NCBI RefSeq assembly: GCF_038784515.1
Contig: NZ_CP152376.1
Location: forward strand, 2,480,001 to 2,544,000
Direction: 5' to 3'
Source: Rhodoferax sp. GW822-FHT02A01
GTDB taxonomy: Bacteria > Pseudomonadota > Gammaproteobacteria > Burkholderiales > Burkholderiaceae_C
DNA length: 64,000 nt
Positions 29,660 to 38,196 of this stretch are shown piece by piece (the first letter of the stretch is position 1; the number at the start of each line of letters is the position of its first letter). The notes below the pieces were generated by a model. That model was not told where the DNA came from. It did no database searches and was given only the letters and a program-made list of their open reading frames with translations. A program made the position numbers and the translations under genes.

Positions 29660-30184
29660 ATGGTGCGCGCCCATCGCCGCACGGTGCTGCGCGCCTTGGC
29701 ACTGTCGCCGCTGGCCGGTGTGGCGCATGCCGCATCCACCGATGCGGCCCATTGGTCGCCCTGGCCGGCATCCCGTCGCACGCCATCGCTGACCCTGCCC
29801 ACGCTGGACGGTGCAACCTGGGACCTTACGCAGGTCAAGGGGCAGGCCGTGCTGCTCAACTTCTGGGCTACCTGGTGCGAGCCCTGCCGCGCTGAAATGC
29901 CCTCGCTGCAGGCGTTGCAAAAGCAGTACCGCGACCGCAATCTGCTGGTGGTCGCGGTGAACTTCCGGGAGTCTCGCGACGCGGTGCAGCGCTACCGCGA
30001 CGTGCTGGGGCTGGACTTTATGGTGCTGCGCGACTCGTATGGCGATGTGAGCCTGGCTTGGGGTGTGCGCACCTTTCCCACGTCCTTGCTGATAGACCGC
30101 GCCGGGCGCGCGCAATGGTCGGTCCAGGGTGAGGTGGACTGGGCTGACTCGGCGGTGCGACAGAAGATCGAAACCAGGCTGTAG
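29660..30184 (+). CDS. TlpA-like periplasmic thiol-disulfide oxidoreductase
   Basis: 174 residues with a short basic N-terminus (MVRAHRRTVLRAL) and hydrophobic signal ending GVAHAAS. The thioredoxin fold carries FWATWCEPCRAEMPSL, with the redox-active CEPC pair at about residue 73, and the cis-Pro in VRTFPTSLLID. Probably reduces periplasmic disulfides, e.g. in cytochrome c maturation. Coupled to the pirin gene. Confidence 0.88.
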   Translation: MVRAHRRTVLRALALSPLAGVAHAASTDAAHWSPWPASRRTPSLTLPTLDGATWDLTQVKGQAVLLNFWATWCEPCRAEMPSLQALQKQYRDRNLLVVAVNFRESRDAVQRYRDVLGLDFMVLRDSYGDVSLAWGVRTFPTSLLIDRAGRAQWSVQGEVDWADSAVRQKIETRL

Positions 30185-30239
30185 TCGGAGTTGGGTACAG
30201 TTGGCCCCCTTGATACGCCAACCATTTGCGAGTTCCACC

Positions 30240-31346
30240 ATGACCCTTACACGCCGCCGCATGCTGCAAGCCGGATGCGCCGCCATCGCCACCCCCACCA
30301 TTCTTGAACGCGCCTTTGCTGCCGAGCGCCGCTTCGAGCCGCAGGTTCAGGGCTGGCGCACCTTTGAAGTCACCACCAATGTCCAGGTCGCAGATGCCAA
30401 GGGTGTCACGCGCATCTGGCTGCCGGTGCCTGATCTGGACAACGACTTCCAACGCGCTGGTCTCAACAGCTGGAGCGGCAACGCCACCAGTGCGCGCCTG
30501 GTGTCTGACGCCAGGACCGGCACACGCATGCTGTACGCCGAGTTTGCGGCCGACGTGGCCGCGCCCACGCTGTCGCTCACCAGCACCGTGCAGACGCGCA
30601 ACCGCGCCATCGACTGGTCGCACAAGGTCGCTGCTCACGAAGACCCCGCCGTTCTGCGCGCCAACCTGGCCGCCACCGAGCTTCTGCCGATTGACGGCGT
30701 GGTACTGGAAACCGCCAAGAAGGCCATTCAGGGCGCGGGCAGCGATGTCGAGAAGGTGCGCGCCATTTATCAATGGGTGGTGGACAACGCCTACCGTGAA
30801 CCCAGCACACGCGGTTGCGGTGTGGGCGACATCAAGGCCATGCTGGAGAGCGGCAACCTGGGCGGCAAGTGCGCCGATCTGAACGCCATCTTTGTCGGCT
30901 TGTGCCGTGCGGTGGGCGTGCCCGCGCGCGACATCTATGGCTTGCGTGTGGCGCCTTCCGCCTTTGGCTACAAGGAGCTGGGCGGCAATTCCGCCAGCCT
31001 CAAGGGCGCGCAACATTGCCGCGCCGAAGTCTTCCTGAAGGAATATGGCTGGGTGGCAATGGACCCGGCCGACGTGCTCAAGGTGATGCGCCAGGAAACA
31101 CCCGAGTGGATCAAGGACGTCTCCAACCCGGTCTCTGCACCCGTGGCCAAAGGCCTGTTCGGAGGTTGGGAAGGCAACTGGGTGGGCTGGAACACCGCCC
31201 ACGACCTGAAACTGCCCAACTACTCGCGGCCGCAGACACTGCCGTTCCTGATGTATCCGCAAGGCGAGAACGGCAACGGTCGCTTTGACGAGCTGGCGCC
31301 CGACAGCTTCCGCTACACCATCTCCGCCAAGGAACTTTCGGCCTAA
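30240..31346 (+). CDS. Exported transglutaminase-like (papain-fold) protein
   Basis: 368 residues. The N-terminus TRRRMLQAGCAAIA resembles a twin-arginine signal, cleavage near AFAAE. The transglutaminase core has Cys in LGGKCADLNAIFVGLCRAVGVPAR (about residue 212), His in HCRAEVFL and Asp in WVAMDPADV, the expected Cys-His-Asp triad. The substrate (peptide bond or amide) is unknown. ATG 30240 is used; the longer frame from 30129 overlaps the TlpA gene. The stop overlaps the convergent selD stop by 4 nt. Confidence 0.85.
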   Translation: MTLTRRRMLQAGCAAIATPTILERAFAAERRFEPQVQGWRTFEVTTNVQVADAKGVTRIWLPVPDLDNDFQRAGLNSWSGNATSARLVSDARTGTRMLYAEFAADVAAPTLSLTSTVQTRNRAIDWSHKVAAHEDPAVLRANLAATELLPIDGVVLETAKKAIQGAGSDVEKVRAIYQWVVDNAYREPSTRGCGVGDIKAMLESGNLGGKCADLNAIFVGLCRAVGVPARDIYGLRVAPSAFGYKELGGNSASLKGAQHCRAEVFLKEYGWVAMDPADVLKVMRQETPEWIKDVSNPVSAPVAKGLFGGWEGNWVGWNTAHDLKLPNYSRPQTLPFLMYPQGENGNGRFDELAPDSFRYTISAKELSA

Positions 31347-32428
31347 ATGATCTGAACCTGTGCCGCTCCGGTGGCTAGGCGGCCAATCACCGCCGCCTCG
31401 CTGAAGTCTTCCGCACGCAAGATGCCCAGCACTTGATCCGCCACATGCGGCGCGCAGGCAATCAGCAGGCCGCCGCTGGTCTGCGGGTCCGACAGCATGT
31501 TCTGCTTCCACAGCTCGCATCCGGGGGGCAACAGCATGCTGCTGCCGTAGCCATCCCAGTTGCGCTTGGAGGCTCCGGTGGCGATGCCACTCTGTGCAAT
31601 CTCTGCGGCCAGCGGAATCACGGGGACTGCATCAAATGTCACTTGCGCAGACAGCGATGAGCCGCGGCAAATTTCCAGCAGATGGCCGGCCAGGCCAAAG
31701 CCGGTGACGTCGGTCATGGCGTGCACCTCGGGCAGTTCGGCCAGTGCGATGCCGGGTGTGTTGAGCTTGGTTGTCCAGCGCACCATGTCGGCGTAGCCTT
31801 GCGCAGACAGCGTGCCTTTCTTGAGCGCCGCAGACAGCATGCCCACGCCCAGCGGCTTGCTCAGGATCAGCACATCGCCGGCCTGTGCCGCGTTGTTGCG
31901 CTTGACCTTGTCGGGGTGCACCAGGCCGATACCGACCAGACCGTAGATGGGCTCCAGCGTGTCAATGCTGTGGCCGCCCGCCACCGGAATGCCCGCGGCC
32001 TTGCACACGTCCTGCCCACCGGCCAGGATCAGGCGGATTGCTTCTTCCGGAATCTTGCCCAGCGGCATGCCCACCAGGGCCAGCGCAAACAAGGGCGTAC
32101 CGCCCATGGCGTACACGTCCGACAGCGCGTTGGTCGCGGCAATGCGGCCAAAGTCATACGGGTCGTCCACGATGGGCGTAAAGAAGTCGGTGGTGGCGAT
32201 GACGGCCTGCTGGTCGTTGAGCTTGTAGACCGCGGCATCGTCGCTGGTCTCGGTGCCCACCAGCAGGTCCGGCGGCAGCAGCGGCATGTTGCTGCTGGCC
32301 AGCAGGCGCGAGAGCACCGCCGGTGCGATCTTGCAGCCGCAGCCGCCGCCATGGCTGAATTCGGTCAGGCGAATGGCCGCCACGGTTTCGGGGTTGGCAA
32401 GGGAGGAGGGGGAGCTGGTGGTCGGCAT
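31343..32428 (-). CDS. selD: Selenide, water dikinase
   Basis: 361 residues; makes selenophosphate from selenide and ATP. The active-site loop is HGGGCGCKIAP, with cysteine rather than selenocysteine. Other marks are TSDDAAVY, ATTDFFTPIVDDPYDFGRIAA, VAGGHSID and MLSDPQTSGGLL. ATG 32428 (MPTTSS) is preferred; the frame extends to 32479 but would overlap divergent mnmH. The paired mnmH and the absence of a selenocysteine here point to 2-selenouridine tRNA as the sink for selenophosphate. Confidence 0.95.
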   Translation of the reverse strand: MPTTSSPSSLANPETVAAIRLTEFSHGGGCGCKIAPAVLSRLLASSNMPLLPPDLLVGTETSDDAAVYKLNDQQAVIATTDFFTPIVDDPYDFGRIAATNALSDVYAMGGTPLFALALVGMPLGKIPEEAIRLILAGGQDVCKAAGIPVAGGHSIDTLEPIYGLVGIGLVHPDKVKRNNAAQAGDVLILSKPLGVGMLSAALKKGTLSAQGYADMVRWTTKLNTPGIALAELPEVHAMTDVTGFGLAGHLLEICRGSSLSAQVTFDAVPVIPLAAEIAQSGIATGASKRNWDGYGSSMLLPPGCELWKQNMLSDPQTSGGLLIACAPHVADQVLGILRAEDFSEAAVIGRLATGAAQVQII

Positions 32429-32469
32429 ATAAAATTGCGTCTCTGATTCAACATGCAACGGGACACCCA

Positions 32470-33525
32470 TTGACTTCAATTGATCATACCCGTGCGACTG
32501 TTGAGCAGCTGGCCGAGTTCGACACCATCATCGACGCGCGCAGCCCCGCCGAGTTTGCCGAAGACCATATTCCCGGAGCCATCAACTGCCCTGTGCTGGA
32601 CGACGAACAGCGCATCATTGTGGGTACCTTGTACAAGCAGGCGTCACCCTTCGAGGCGCGCAAGGTCGGCGCGGTGCTGGTGGCGCGCAATGTGGCCAAC
32701 CATATCGAGACCTACTTCGCCGACAAACCCAAGAACTGGAAGCCGCTGGTGTACTGCTGGCGCGGCGGCCAGCGCAGCGGCGCTTTCACCCACATCCTGC
32801 GCGAGGTGGGCTGGTCGGCCAAGCGCCTGCAGGGCGGTTACAAGTCCTGGCGCCACCATGTGATCGAGCAACTGGGCAGCCTGCCACAGGCCCTGCGCTT
32901 TACCGTGGTGGCTGGCCCCACCGGCAGCGCCAAGACGCGGGTGCTCGAAGCTTTGGAGCGCCTGGGTCATCAGGTATTGAACCTAGAAGCGCTGGCGCAA
33001 CACAAAGGCTCGGTGCTGGGCGACCTGCCGGGGCAGCCGCAGCCTTCGCAAAAGATGTTCGAAACCCTGGTACTCGCCGAAGTGTCGCGTTTTGATCCGG
33101 CGCGCCCGGTGTTCGTGGAGTCCGAGAGCAAGCGCGTGGGGCAGCTGCGCGTGCCCGATGCGGTGTTCCAGGGCATACAAAGCGGCAACTGGGTGCGCGT
33201 GCAAGCCAGCATGGAAGAGCGCGTGCAGTTCCTGCTGCGCGACTATGACTACTTCCTGAGCGGCCCGGTGCTGGAGCAGCAACTGGACCGTCTCAAGGAA
33301 CTGTGCGGCGGCGAAACCGTGAGCCGCTGGAAGTCACTGGCAGCCAGCAAGGAATTTGCCACCCTGGTGGCCGAGCTGCTGTCCCAGCACTACGACCGGT
33401 TTTACCTGCGCTCGCTGAACAACCACGCCGAGGCCAGTACACCGCAGGCTACTTTTGTTGCGCAGGATTTGTCGGTCGAGGGGATTGAAGCGCTGGCTCG
33501 GGCTATTGGGGCTGCTGCGTCCTGA
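32470..33525 (+). CDS. mnmH: tRNA 2-selenouridine synthase
   Basis: 351 residues; replaces sulfur by selenium in wobble 2-thiouridine of tRNA using selenophosphate. N-terminal rhodanese domain with active Cys in VYCWRGGQRSG (about residue 96), then a P-loop domain with GPTGSAKT (about 148). The start is TTG 32470, with no alternative ATG upstream in frame. Divergent from selD with only 41 nt between the chosen starts, so the two promoters must overlap. Confidence 0.94.
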   Translation: MTSIDHTRATVEQLAEFDTIIDARSPAEFAEDHIPGAINCPVLDDEQRIIVGTLYKQASPFEARKVGAVLVARNVANHIETYFADKPKNWKPLVYCWRGGQRSGAFTHILREVGWSAKRLQGGYKSWRHHVIEQLGSLPQALRFTVVAGPTGSAKTRVLEALERLGHQVLNLEALAQHKGSVLGDLPGQPQPSQKMFETLVLAEVSRFDPARPVFVESESKRVGQLRVPDAVFQGIQSGNWVRVQASMEERVQFLLRDYDYFLSGPVLEQQLDRLKELCGGETVSRWKSLAASKEFATLVAELLSQHYDRFYLRSLNNHAEASTPQATFVAQDLSVEGIEALARAIGAAAS

Positions 33526-33559
33526 GTCTGTTCTTCCAATCAATTCGCCCCTAGCCGCC

Positions 33560-34363
33560 ATGTCCCCGCCATTGCACCGTTGCGTTGTACTAAACGGCCC
33601 GGTCTCGGGCGTGCATGCGGTGCACATGCACAGCAATCGCGCCTTTGACAGGCATTGCCATGACAGTTTTGGATTCGGGCTGATGGATGCGGGTGGTCAG
33701 GTCTCTGCCAGTGGTCGCGGACCAGTGGAATCACTTGCCGGGAACGTCATCACCACCAACCCCGGTGAGATACACGATGGTGTGCCCCTGCAGCGGCGTC
33801 CACGGTGTTGGCGTATGGTCTATGTTTCTACGCAGCTCATGGCGGATGCGGTGGGCTTGGATACTGTGGAGTTGACCCGCCCCGTGCTGGAGGATGCCGA
33901 GCTGCGCCAGACGGTTGATGCACTGCTACGGCACTGGGCGCCCACACAGGGGCCGGACTCTGGCGCAGAGGAAATGCTCACCCACACCCTGGGCATGTTG
34001 GTGCAGCGTTATGGCAACCGGGCACTGCCCGATGTGCTTCCCTCTACGTTGTGCGCGGTCCGCGAGAGTCTGCTGGACCAGATGGACGCGCCGCCGTCGC
34101 TTGAAGCGCTGTCGAAGTTAGCAGGGCTTTCGCGTTTCCAGTTGGTGCGCCAGTTTGCGCGGACGTTTGGTCTGCCGCCCTTTGCCTGGCTGCAGCAGCA
34201 ACGGCTGCACCGCGCACAGGCGCGGATAGCCAAGGGATATTCGCTCACGGAATCGGCCCTGTCCTGTGGCTTTGCCGACCAGAGCCACATGACCCGCGCC
34301 TTTCAACGGTTCCTCGGCTACACACCGGGCATGTGGCAACACGCGCAGCACAGGCTGCAATAA
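33560..34363 (+). CDS. AraC family transcriptional regulator
   Basis: 267 residues. An N-terminal cupin-like sensing domain (HCHDSFGFGLMDAG; NPGEIHDG) is followed by a two-HTH AraC domain (PPSLEALSKLAGLSRFQLVRQFARTFGLPPFAWLQQQRL ... CGFADQSHMTRAFQRFLGYTPG). ATG 33560 is used since the longer frame from 33455 overlaps mnmH. It directly precedes a LysE exporter in the same orientation, so the exporter is a likely target. Confidence 0.9.
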   Translation: MSPPLHRCVVLNGPVSGVHAVHMHSNRAFDRHCHDSFGFGLMDAGGQVSASGRGPVESLAGNVITTNPGEIHDGVPLQRRPRCWRMVYVSTQLMADAVGLDTVELTRPVLEDAELRQTVDALLRHWAPTQGPDSGAEEMLTHTLGMLVQRYGNRALPDVLPSTLCAVRESLLDQMDAPPSLEALSKLAGLSRFQLVRQFARTFGLPPFAWLQQQRLHRAQARIAKGYSLTESALSCGFADQSHMTRAFQRFLGYTPGMWQHAQHRLQ

Positions 34364-34446
34364 CGTTCAAGACCCGACGGCCCACCCGCAACGAAGATGG
34401 CCCCAACACACCACCGGGTGTGTTCTTCATGGCGGAAGGGCCTTTC

Positions 34447-35067
34447 ATGATCAGTCTTGAATTTCTTGTGACCTCGTTGGTGGTGGTCGTCACTCCTGGA
34501 ACCGGCGTGTTGCTCACGGTTTCCACTGCGCTGTCGCAGGGGCGCTTGGCGGGTGTGTATGCGGCGATGGGCTGCACGCTGGGCATCTTGCCGCACATGT
34601 TGGCTGCAGGCCTTGGGTTAGCCGCAGCCATGCACGCTGGCAGCCTTGCTTTTCAGGCGCTCAAGGTGCTGGGCGTGCTGTATCTGCTCTATCTGGCCGT
34701 GTTGACCTGGCGTGACCGAACTGCCTTCACGGTTGACGAAGCACGCCCGCCTGTCCGTGTATGGAGTCTGGTAACCAAGGCCATCTTGCTGAACTCGCTC
34801 AATCCCAAGCTCTCGCTCTTCTTTCTGGCCTTCCTACCCCAATTTATGGACGCTTCCGCTGCGCAGCCTCTTGTGGCATTTGGCGTGCTGAGTGCCGTTT
34901 TCATGACCATGACCTTGGCGGTTTTCGTGGGTTACGGCATGTTGGCTCACGGCTTTCGGAGCATCGTGATTCAGACACCTACCGTGCAGGCCGGGCTGCG
35001 CAAGAGCTTTGCAGTGGCCTTCGTCTTCATGGCGGCAAGGTTGGCATGGACCGAGGGCACACCGTAA
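34447..35067 (+). CDS. LysE/RhtB family amino-acid exporter
   Basis: 206-residue inner-membrane protein with about six hydrophobic segments. The N-terminal VTPGTGVLLTVSTALSQG (variant of the TPGP signature) and LLNSLNPKLSLFFLAFLPQF are characteristic of LysE/RhtB exporters. ATG 34447 has GGAAGGG upstream; ATG 34429 is possible. It lies 83 nt downstream of the AraC gene. The exported amino acid is not predictable. Confidence 0.88.
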   Translation: MISLEFLVTSLVVVVTPGTGVLLTVSTALSQGRLAGVYAAMGCTLGILPHMLAAGLGLAAAMHAGSLAFQALKVLGVLYLLYLAVLTWRDRTAFTVDEARPPVRVWSLVTKAILLNSLNPKLSLFFLAFLPQFMDASAAQPLVAFGVLSAVFMTMTLAVFVGYGMLAHGFRSIVIQTPTVQAGLRKSFAVAFVFMAARLAWTEGTP

Positions 35068-35141
35068 ACTCAGCATAACAATGCTCGTGTCAACGACACC
35101 ATTTTGCGATCCTGCGTGCTCTTTCAAAAGGAGCACACCAA

Positions 35142-35249
35142 ATGGATTCGTTGACACTTTCCCAAATCTTCGTGGCCTGGCTTGTAGCCTCCGTTCCCGT
35201 GAGTTTGTTTGTAGGGCACTGCATCTTCGGCTCCAATCGTTGCGAGTGA
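35142..35249 (+). CDS. 35-residue hydrophobic small protein
   Basis: A strong ribosome site (AAAAGGAG, spacing 9) precedes ATG 35142. The product has one membrane-spanning stretch (FVAWLVASVPVSLFVG, residues 10-25) and two Cys in the short C-terminal tail. No family recognised. The ribosome site and hydrophobic pattern argue for translation. It begins the AT-richer stretch. Confidence 0.5.
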   Translation: MDSLTLSQIFVAWLVASVPVSLFVGHCIFGSNRCE

Positions 35250-35509
35250 TAGGTCACCAAACTGCAAACAGACCTTCACGCAGGTCTTCCCGAAGCATAT
35301 ATTTCGATGCGATCAAAGACGCCTTAGCGTGCCTACTCTCGTGTTTGGGCTTGCGTCGCCGCAGCCAGCGTGTAGGTGGTTGAATCAGCAAAAACAGCAG
35401 CGTAATTAAGCACTCAGCGTCTCCAGAAGAGGCGCAACATCTTGCGCTAGACTGAGGCTCTTACTTCTTGTAAGAGCAATCCGACTCAGCATTTGACGAC
35501 GAGAAAGAC
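35250..35509. other. Intergenic, no feature recognised
   Basis: 260 bases between the small ORF and the TonB-like ORF. No plausible coding frame with a ribosome site and no hairpin with T-run was seen. CTTACTTCTTGTAAGAG (35460-35476) forms a short palindrome upstream of the next ORF. Confidence 0.4.
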
Positions 35510-35869
35510 GTGAATATTTCTCTGTCTTCACCCAACACATCCACTTCGCCTCTCCCCGAAACGAGCCGGCGCATACTGTTTGCGCTGCTCGTATCGGTGG
35601 TACTGCACTGCAGTCTTCTCGTCGCCGGCTGGCGGAATCCAGAGCCCATACGTCTTACACCACCAGAGCCCACTTTCCTCACACTGAGGCTGCGGACCCT
35701 GCCTCCACCTTCCAACGAATCAACAGAAAGACAAGGTAACACTGTTGACACGGCGAGTAGGATTAAGGATTCTGTTTGGGTACCTCTGGGCTTTTGTCGT
35801 AGTGACTGGAATCGTCTGCACCTTGGGGGTGGTGGGAGGGCTGGGTATATGGGCAAAGGGGTAAATTGA
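35510..35869 (+). pseudogene. TonB-like N-terminal fragment
   Basis: 119-residue reading frame from GTG 35510. Residues about 20-42 form a cytoplasmic Arg-Arg followed by a single membrane anchor (ILFALLVSVVLHCSLLVAGW), then a Pro-rich stretch (RLTPPEPTFLTLRLRTLPPP), the organisation of a TonB/energy-transducer N-terminus. The periplasmic TonB C-terminal domain is missing, and the last 45 residues look unlike protein. I read it as a truncated or decayed tonB-like gene; it could instead be a short uncharacterised anchor protein. Confidence 0.45.
35745..35864 (+). CDS. Possible 39-residue hydrophobic ORF overlapping the TonB-like fragment
   Basis: In another frame from TTG 35745 (AAGG about 8 nt upstream) there is a basic start TRRVGL then a long hydrophobic stretch (LWAFVVVTGIVCTLGVVGG) and a stop at 35862-35864. 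It could be a small membrane protein or the remains of the N-terminal anchor of a larger protein. Weak evidence: non-ATG start and overlap. Confidence 0.25.
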   Translation: MTRRVGLRILFGYLWAFVVVTGIVCTLGVVGGLGIWAKG

Positions 35870-36016
35870 ACTGATCCGCCAAGAATGGTGTGCCGATGGG
35901 AAGTGTTGTCATCTGACAAGACCTTGACCTATCGCAACGAAAGGATTTCCGAACAGAGTCATACCCTAAGGTGCGCGTGGCGCTTGTAAAGGTATTGAAT
36001 AACTTCGGAGTTTCTT

Positions 36017-36478
36017 ATGAAAAAGACAGCAATATTGGTTGGTGTAGCGTTGTTATCTATGTCTGCATTTGCAGAGTTGCCCGTATCCACAGGAACTCCA
36101 TCGTTGATCTTCAAGGCCATCCAGATTGAGAACACGAAGGACAAACAACAGGAGGTGGTGACACCGTATCGCCTGTATGACAAGCTTGTAGTGACAGTCT
36201 TTGACCCGGTGGTTTGCGGGCAACAGCCACAGGCCGCAAAGTTCAAGTTTACGGACAATCACTTAACGGTTGGCTATGACCTGACGCCTGGACCCGGGGG
36301 CGATTCAAAGAACTGCGCGTTGGTATCTGAATTTGTCATCGTAAATGCGCCGCACGGCGACTTCGAAGTCAATTTTGCGGGAGGCGATGAGCCGATGACT
36401 ATTGCGAAATTGCGCAAGTGCCCGTTCTACCAGCCAAAGGGCGAAGACATTTATGAGTGCCTTGCGCCAACAAAATAG
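36017..36478 (+). CDS. Hypothetical periplasmic protein
   Basis: 153 residues, unrecognised. A clear signal peptide (MKKTAILVGVALLSMSAFA, cleavage after residue 19) is followed by a soluble domain rich in beta-type alternation with four Cys (VVCGQQ, KNCALV, KCPFYQ, YECLAP) that could form two disulfides. Its low-GC codon use resembles the next genes more than the flanking chromosome. Confidence 0.75.
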   Translation: MKKTAILVGVALLSMSAFAELPVSTGTPSLIFKAIQIENTKDKQQEVVTPYRLYDKLVVTVFDPVVCGQQPQAAKFKFTDNHLTVGYDLTPGPGGDSKNCALVSEFVIVNAPHGDFEVNFAGGDEPMTIAKLRKCPFYQPKGEDIYECLAPTK

Positions 36479-36802
36479 CGCTGTACCCATGGTGAATGAG
36501 TTGCCGCTACTCTGCATCCATTGATGGGAGTACCAAGTTAGCAGCTTGCGAAAAAAAACCTCCATCACATGACGGATGGAGGGTTCTGAAAAGCTTTCGC
36601 CAATAACATGTAGAGCGAGGGCGCCAATCCCCCGCAGTGCATATTGTCGACAGTTCGATACTCTTGAAATGTGCGTCTTTGCAAATTAATGTAAAGCTGG
36701 TTTTTTGCCTAATCACCTTGCGCTACGTCAATATTTTCTGCCTGCATCGGATCAGCATTGACCCATGTCGAAGTTGTTTCGGCAAATTGGCAGGAGACGA
36801 AA
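36479..36802. other. Intergenic region with a minus-strand terminator
   Basis: 324 bases between the periplasmic protein and the cytochrome-porin gene. Apart from the minus-strand terminator at 36551-36585 no gene is supported; a 69-codon minus-strand frame (36507-36716) has no ribosome site or recognisable product. The cytochrome promoter should lie in its right half. Confidence 0.5.
36551..36585 (-). terminator. Intrinsic terminator on the minus strand without an upstream gene
   Basis: CCTCCATC (36559-36566) pairs with GATGGAGG (36575-36582) over an 8-nt loop; read on the minus strand the stem is followed by eight T. No minus-strand gene lies upstream (to the right), so it may end a small RNA. 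Confidence 0.65.
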
Positions 36803-38182
36803 ATGAAATTGGTTGAATGCGTTTGTGGCGTTGCTCGATCTTTGTGGTTGGGGACATGGAGAAAGTCGGCCATTGCTGGACTTGTCGGGCTGGTATCGCT
36901 GATTGCGTGTCAGTCAGCATTGGCTGTACCAACGTTCGCACGACAAACGGGACAAAGTTGCGTGGCGTGTCATGCGGGAGGTCAGTACCCCGAATTGACT
37001 CCCTATGGGCGGATGTTCAAGCTGACCGGATACACCTTGGGTGAAGGTGGCAATCCGCTGTCGGCAATGGTGGTGGCAACCAACACCACAACGCAAAATC
37101 CAGCGGCAGACGGGTATGGAGCCATGGCCTCAAGCCGGGATGGTCAAACCATTATTGAGAGTGCCAGTGTCTTTTTGGCCGGCAAGGTTACTGACAACAT
37201 CGGCGGATTTGCGCAGTACACCCAGTCTTTTCCAGATGGGGGAAGTTTTGCAGCCGACAACTTTGATCTGCGGTATGCCGATCGAACGGTTGATGTCAAT
37301 AGAGATCTGGTTTGGGGGCTCACACTCAACAACAATCCGTCGGTTCAAGACGTTTGGAACAGCGCGCCAGCATGGTCTTCTCCCTATATGAGCACGACAC
37401 AGGGAGCGTTTGGGGGGCTGCCGTACACGACCTTGCTCGAGGGCGGGCTCTCTCAAAAGGTAGCAGGTATTGGTGGTTATATCTACCTCGATAAGACTTA
37501 CTACGCCGAACTGACTTCATACCAGGCTGCCAAGGGTGGGCTTTCCTTCCTGAGCTATCCAACGCAAAGCGGAGACACCAGTCATCCATTTGCCGGTACC
37601 TATGTTGACGGCAACAACCTGTACTGGCGCCTTGCATACACGCGGGAATGGGATGCTCACAACATCATGGTAGGTGCTTTTGGATTCGATGCTAAAACGC
37701 TAGTGGACAATGCGGATGCAATTCCTGACGCGTCTCTTGGAAGCTTGCACTACCGGGATGTGGGCATAGACGCTCAGTATCAGTACTTGTTAGCTCCACA
37801 TACGTTTACTGCACAAATACGTGCAATACAGGAAAACATTGATGACAACCAAGTTACGCCAACTTACAGCGGATCTGCGACATTAAATACCCTCTTTGCA
37901 AAGGCGAGTTATGTCTATCGGCAGACATACGGCGCAAGTTTGACCTACCGAAACGTAACAGGTAGCGCAGACGCAGCGGTTTACACCTACAACGCGACGA
38001 GTGTTCCGGATTCTGAGGTGTGGACACCAGAGTTCTTCTACCTGATCAATCAGAACGTGCGCGTGGGCGTTCAATTCAATATCTTCACCAAATATCTGGG
38101 AAGTACATCAAATTACGACGGTGCTGGTCGAAATGCCAGTGACAACAATTCCACATATGTGTATCTGTGGGCCGCTTTCTAA
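36803..38182 (+). CDS. Cyc2-like outer-membrane monoheme cytochrome-porin
   Basis: 459 residues from ATG 36803 (AGGAGA upstream). After a signal peptide (cleavage near SALAVPT) one c-type haem site CVACH lies about 25 residues into the mature protein within FARQTGQSCVACHAGG, followed by LTPYGRMFKLTGYTLG. The remaining about 380 residues alternate polar and apolar in beta-barrel fashion and end in the aromatic YVYLWAAF. Fused N-terminal haem plus barrel is the architecture of Cyc2 iron oxidases and relatives; subfamily assignment is tentative. A diheme cytochrome follows 14 nt downstream, suggesting an outer-membrane-to-periplasm electron conduit. Confidence 0.75.
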   Translation: MKLVECVCGVARSLWLGTWRKSAIAGLVGLVSLIACQSALAVPTFARQTGQSCVACHAGGQYPELTPYGRMFKLTGYTLGEGGNPLSAMVVATNTTTQNPAADGYGAMASSRDGQTIIESASVFLAGKVTDNIGGFAQYTQSFPDGGSFAADNFDLRYADRTVDVNRDLVWGLTLNNNPSVQDVWNSAPAWSSPYMSTTQGAFGGLPYTTLLEGGLSQKVAGIGGYIYLDKTYYAELTSYQAAKGGLSFLSYPTQSGDTSHPFAGTYVDGNNLYWRLAYTREWDAHNIMVGAFGFDAKTLVDNADAIPDASLGSLHYRDVGIDAQYQYLLAPHTFTAQIRAIQENIDDNQVTPTYSGSATLNTLFAKASYVYRQTYGASLTYRNVTGSADAAVYTYNATSVPDSEVWTPEFFYLINQNVRVGVQFNIFTKYLGSTSNYDGAGRNASDNNSTYVYLWAAF

Positions 38183-38196
38183 TTGGGGAGACGATG

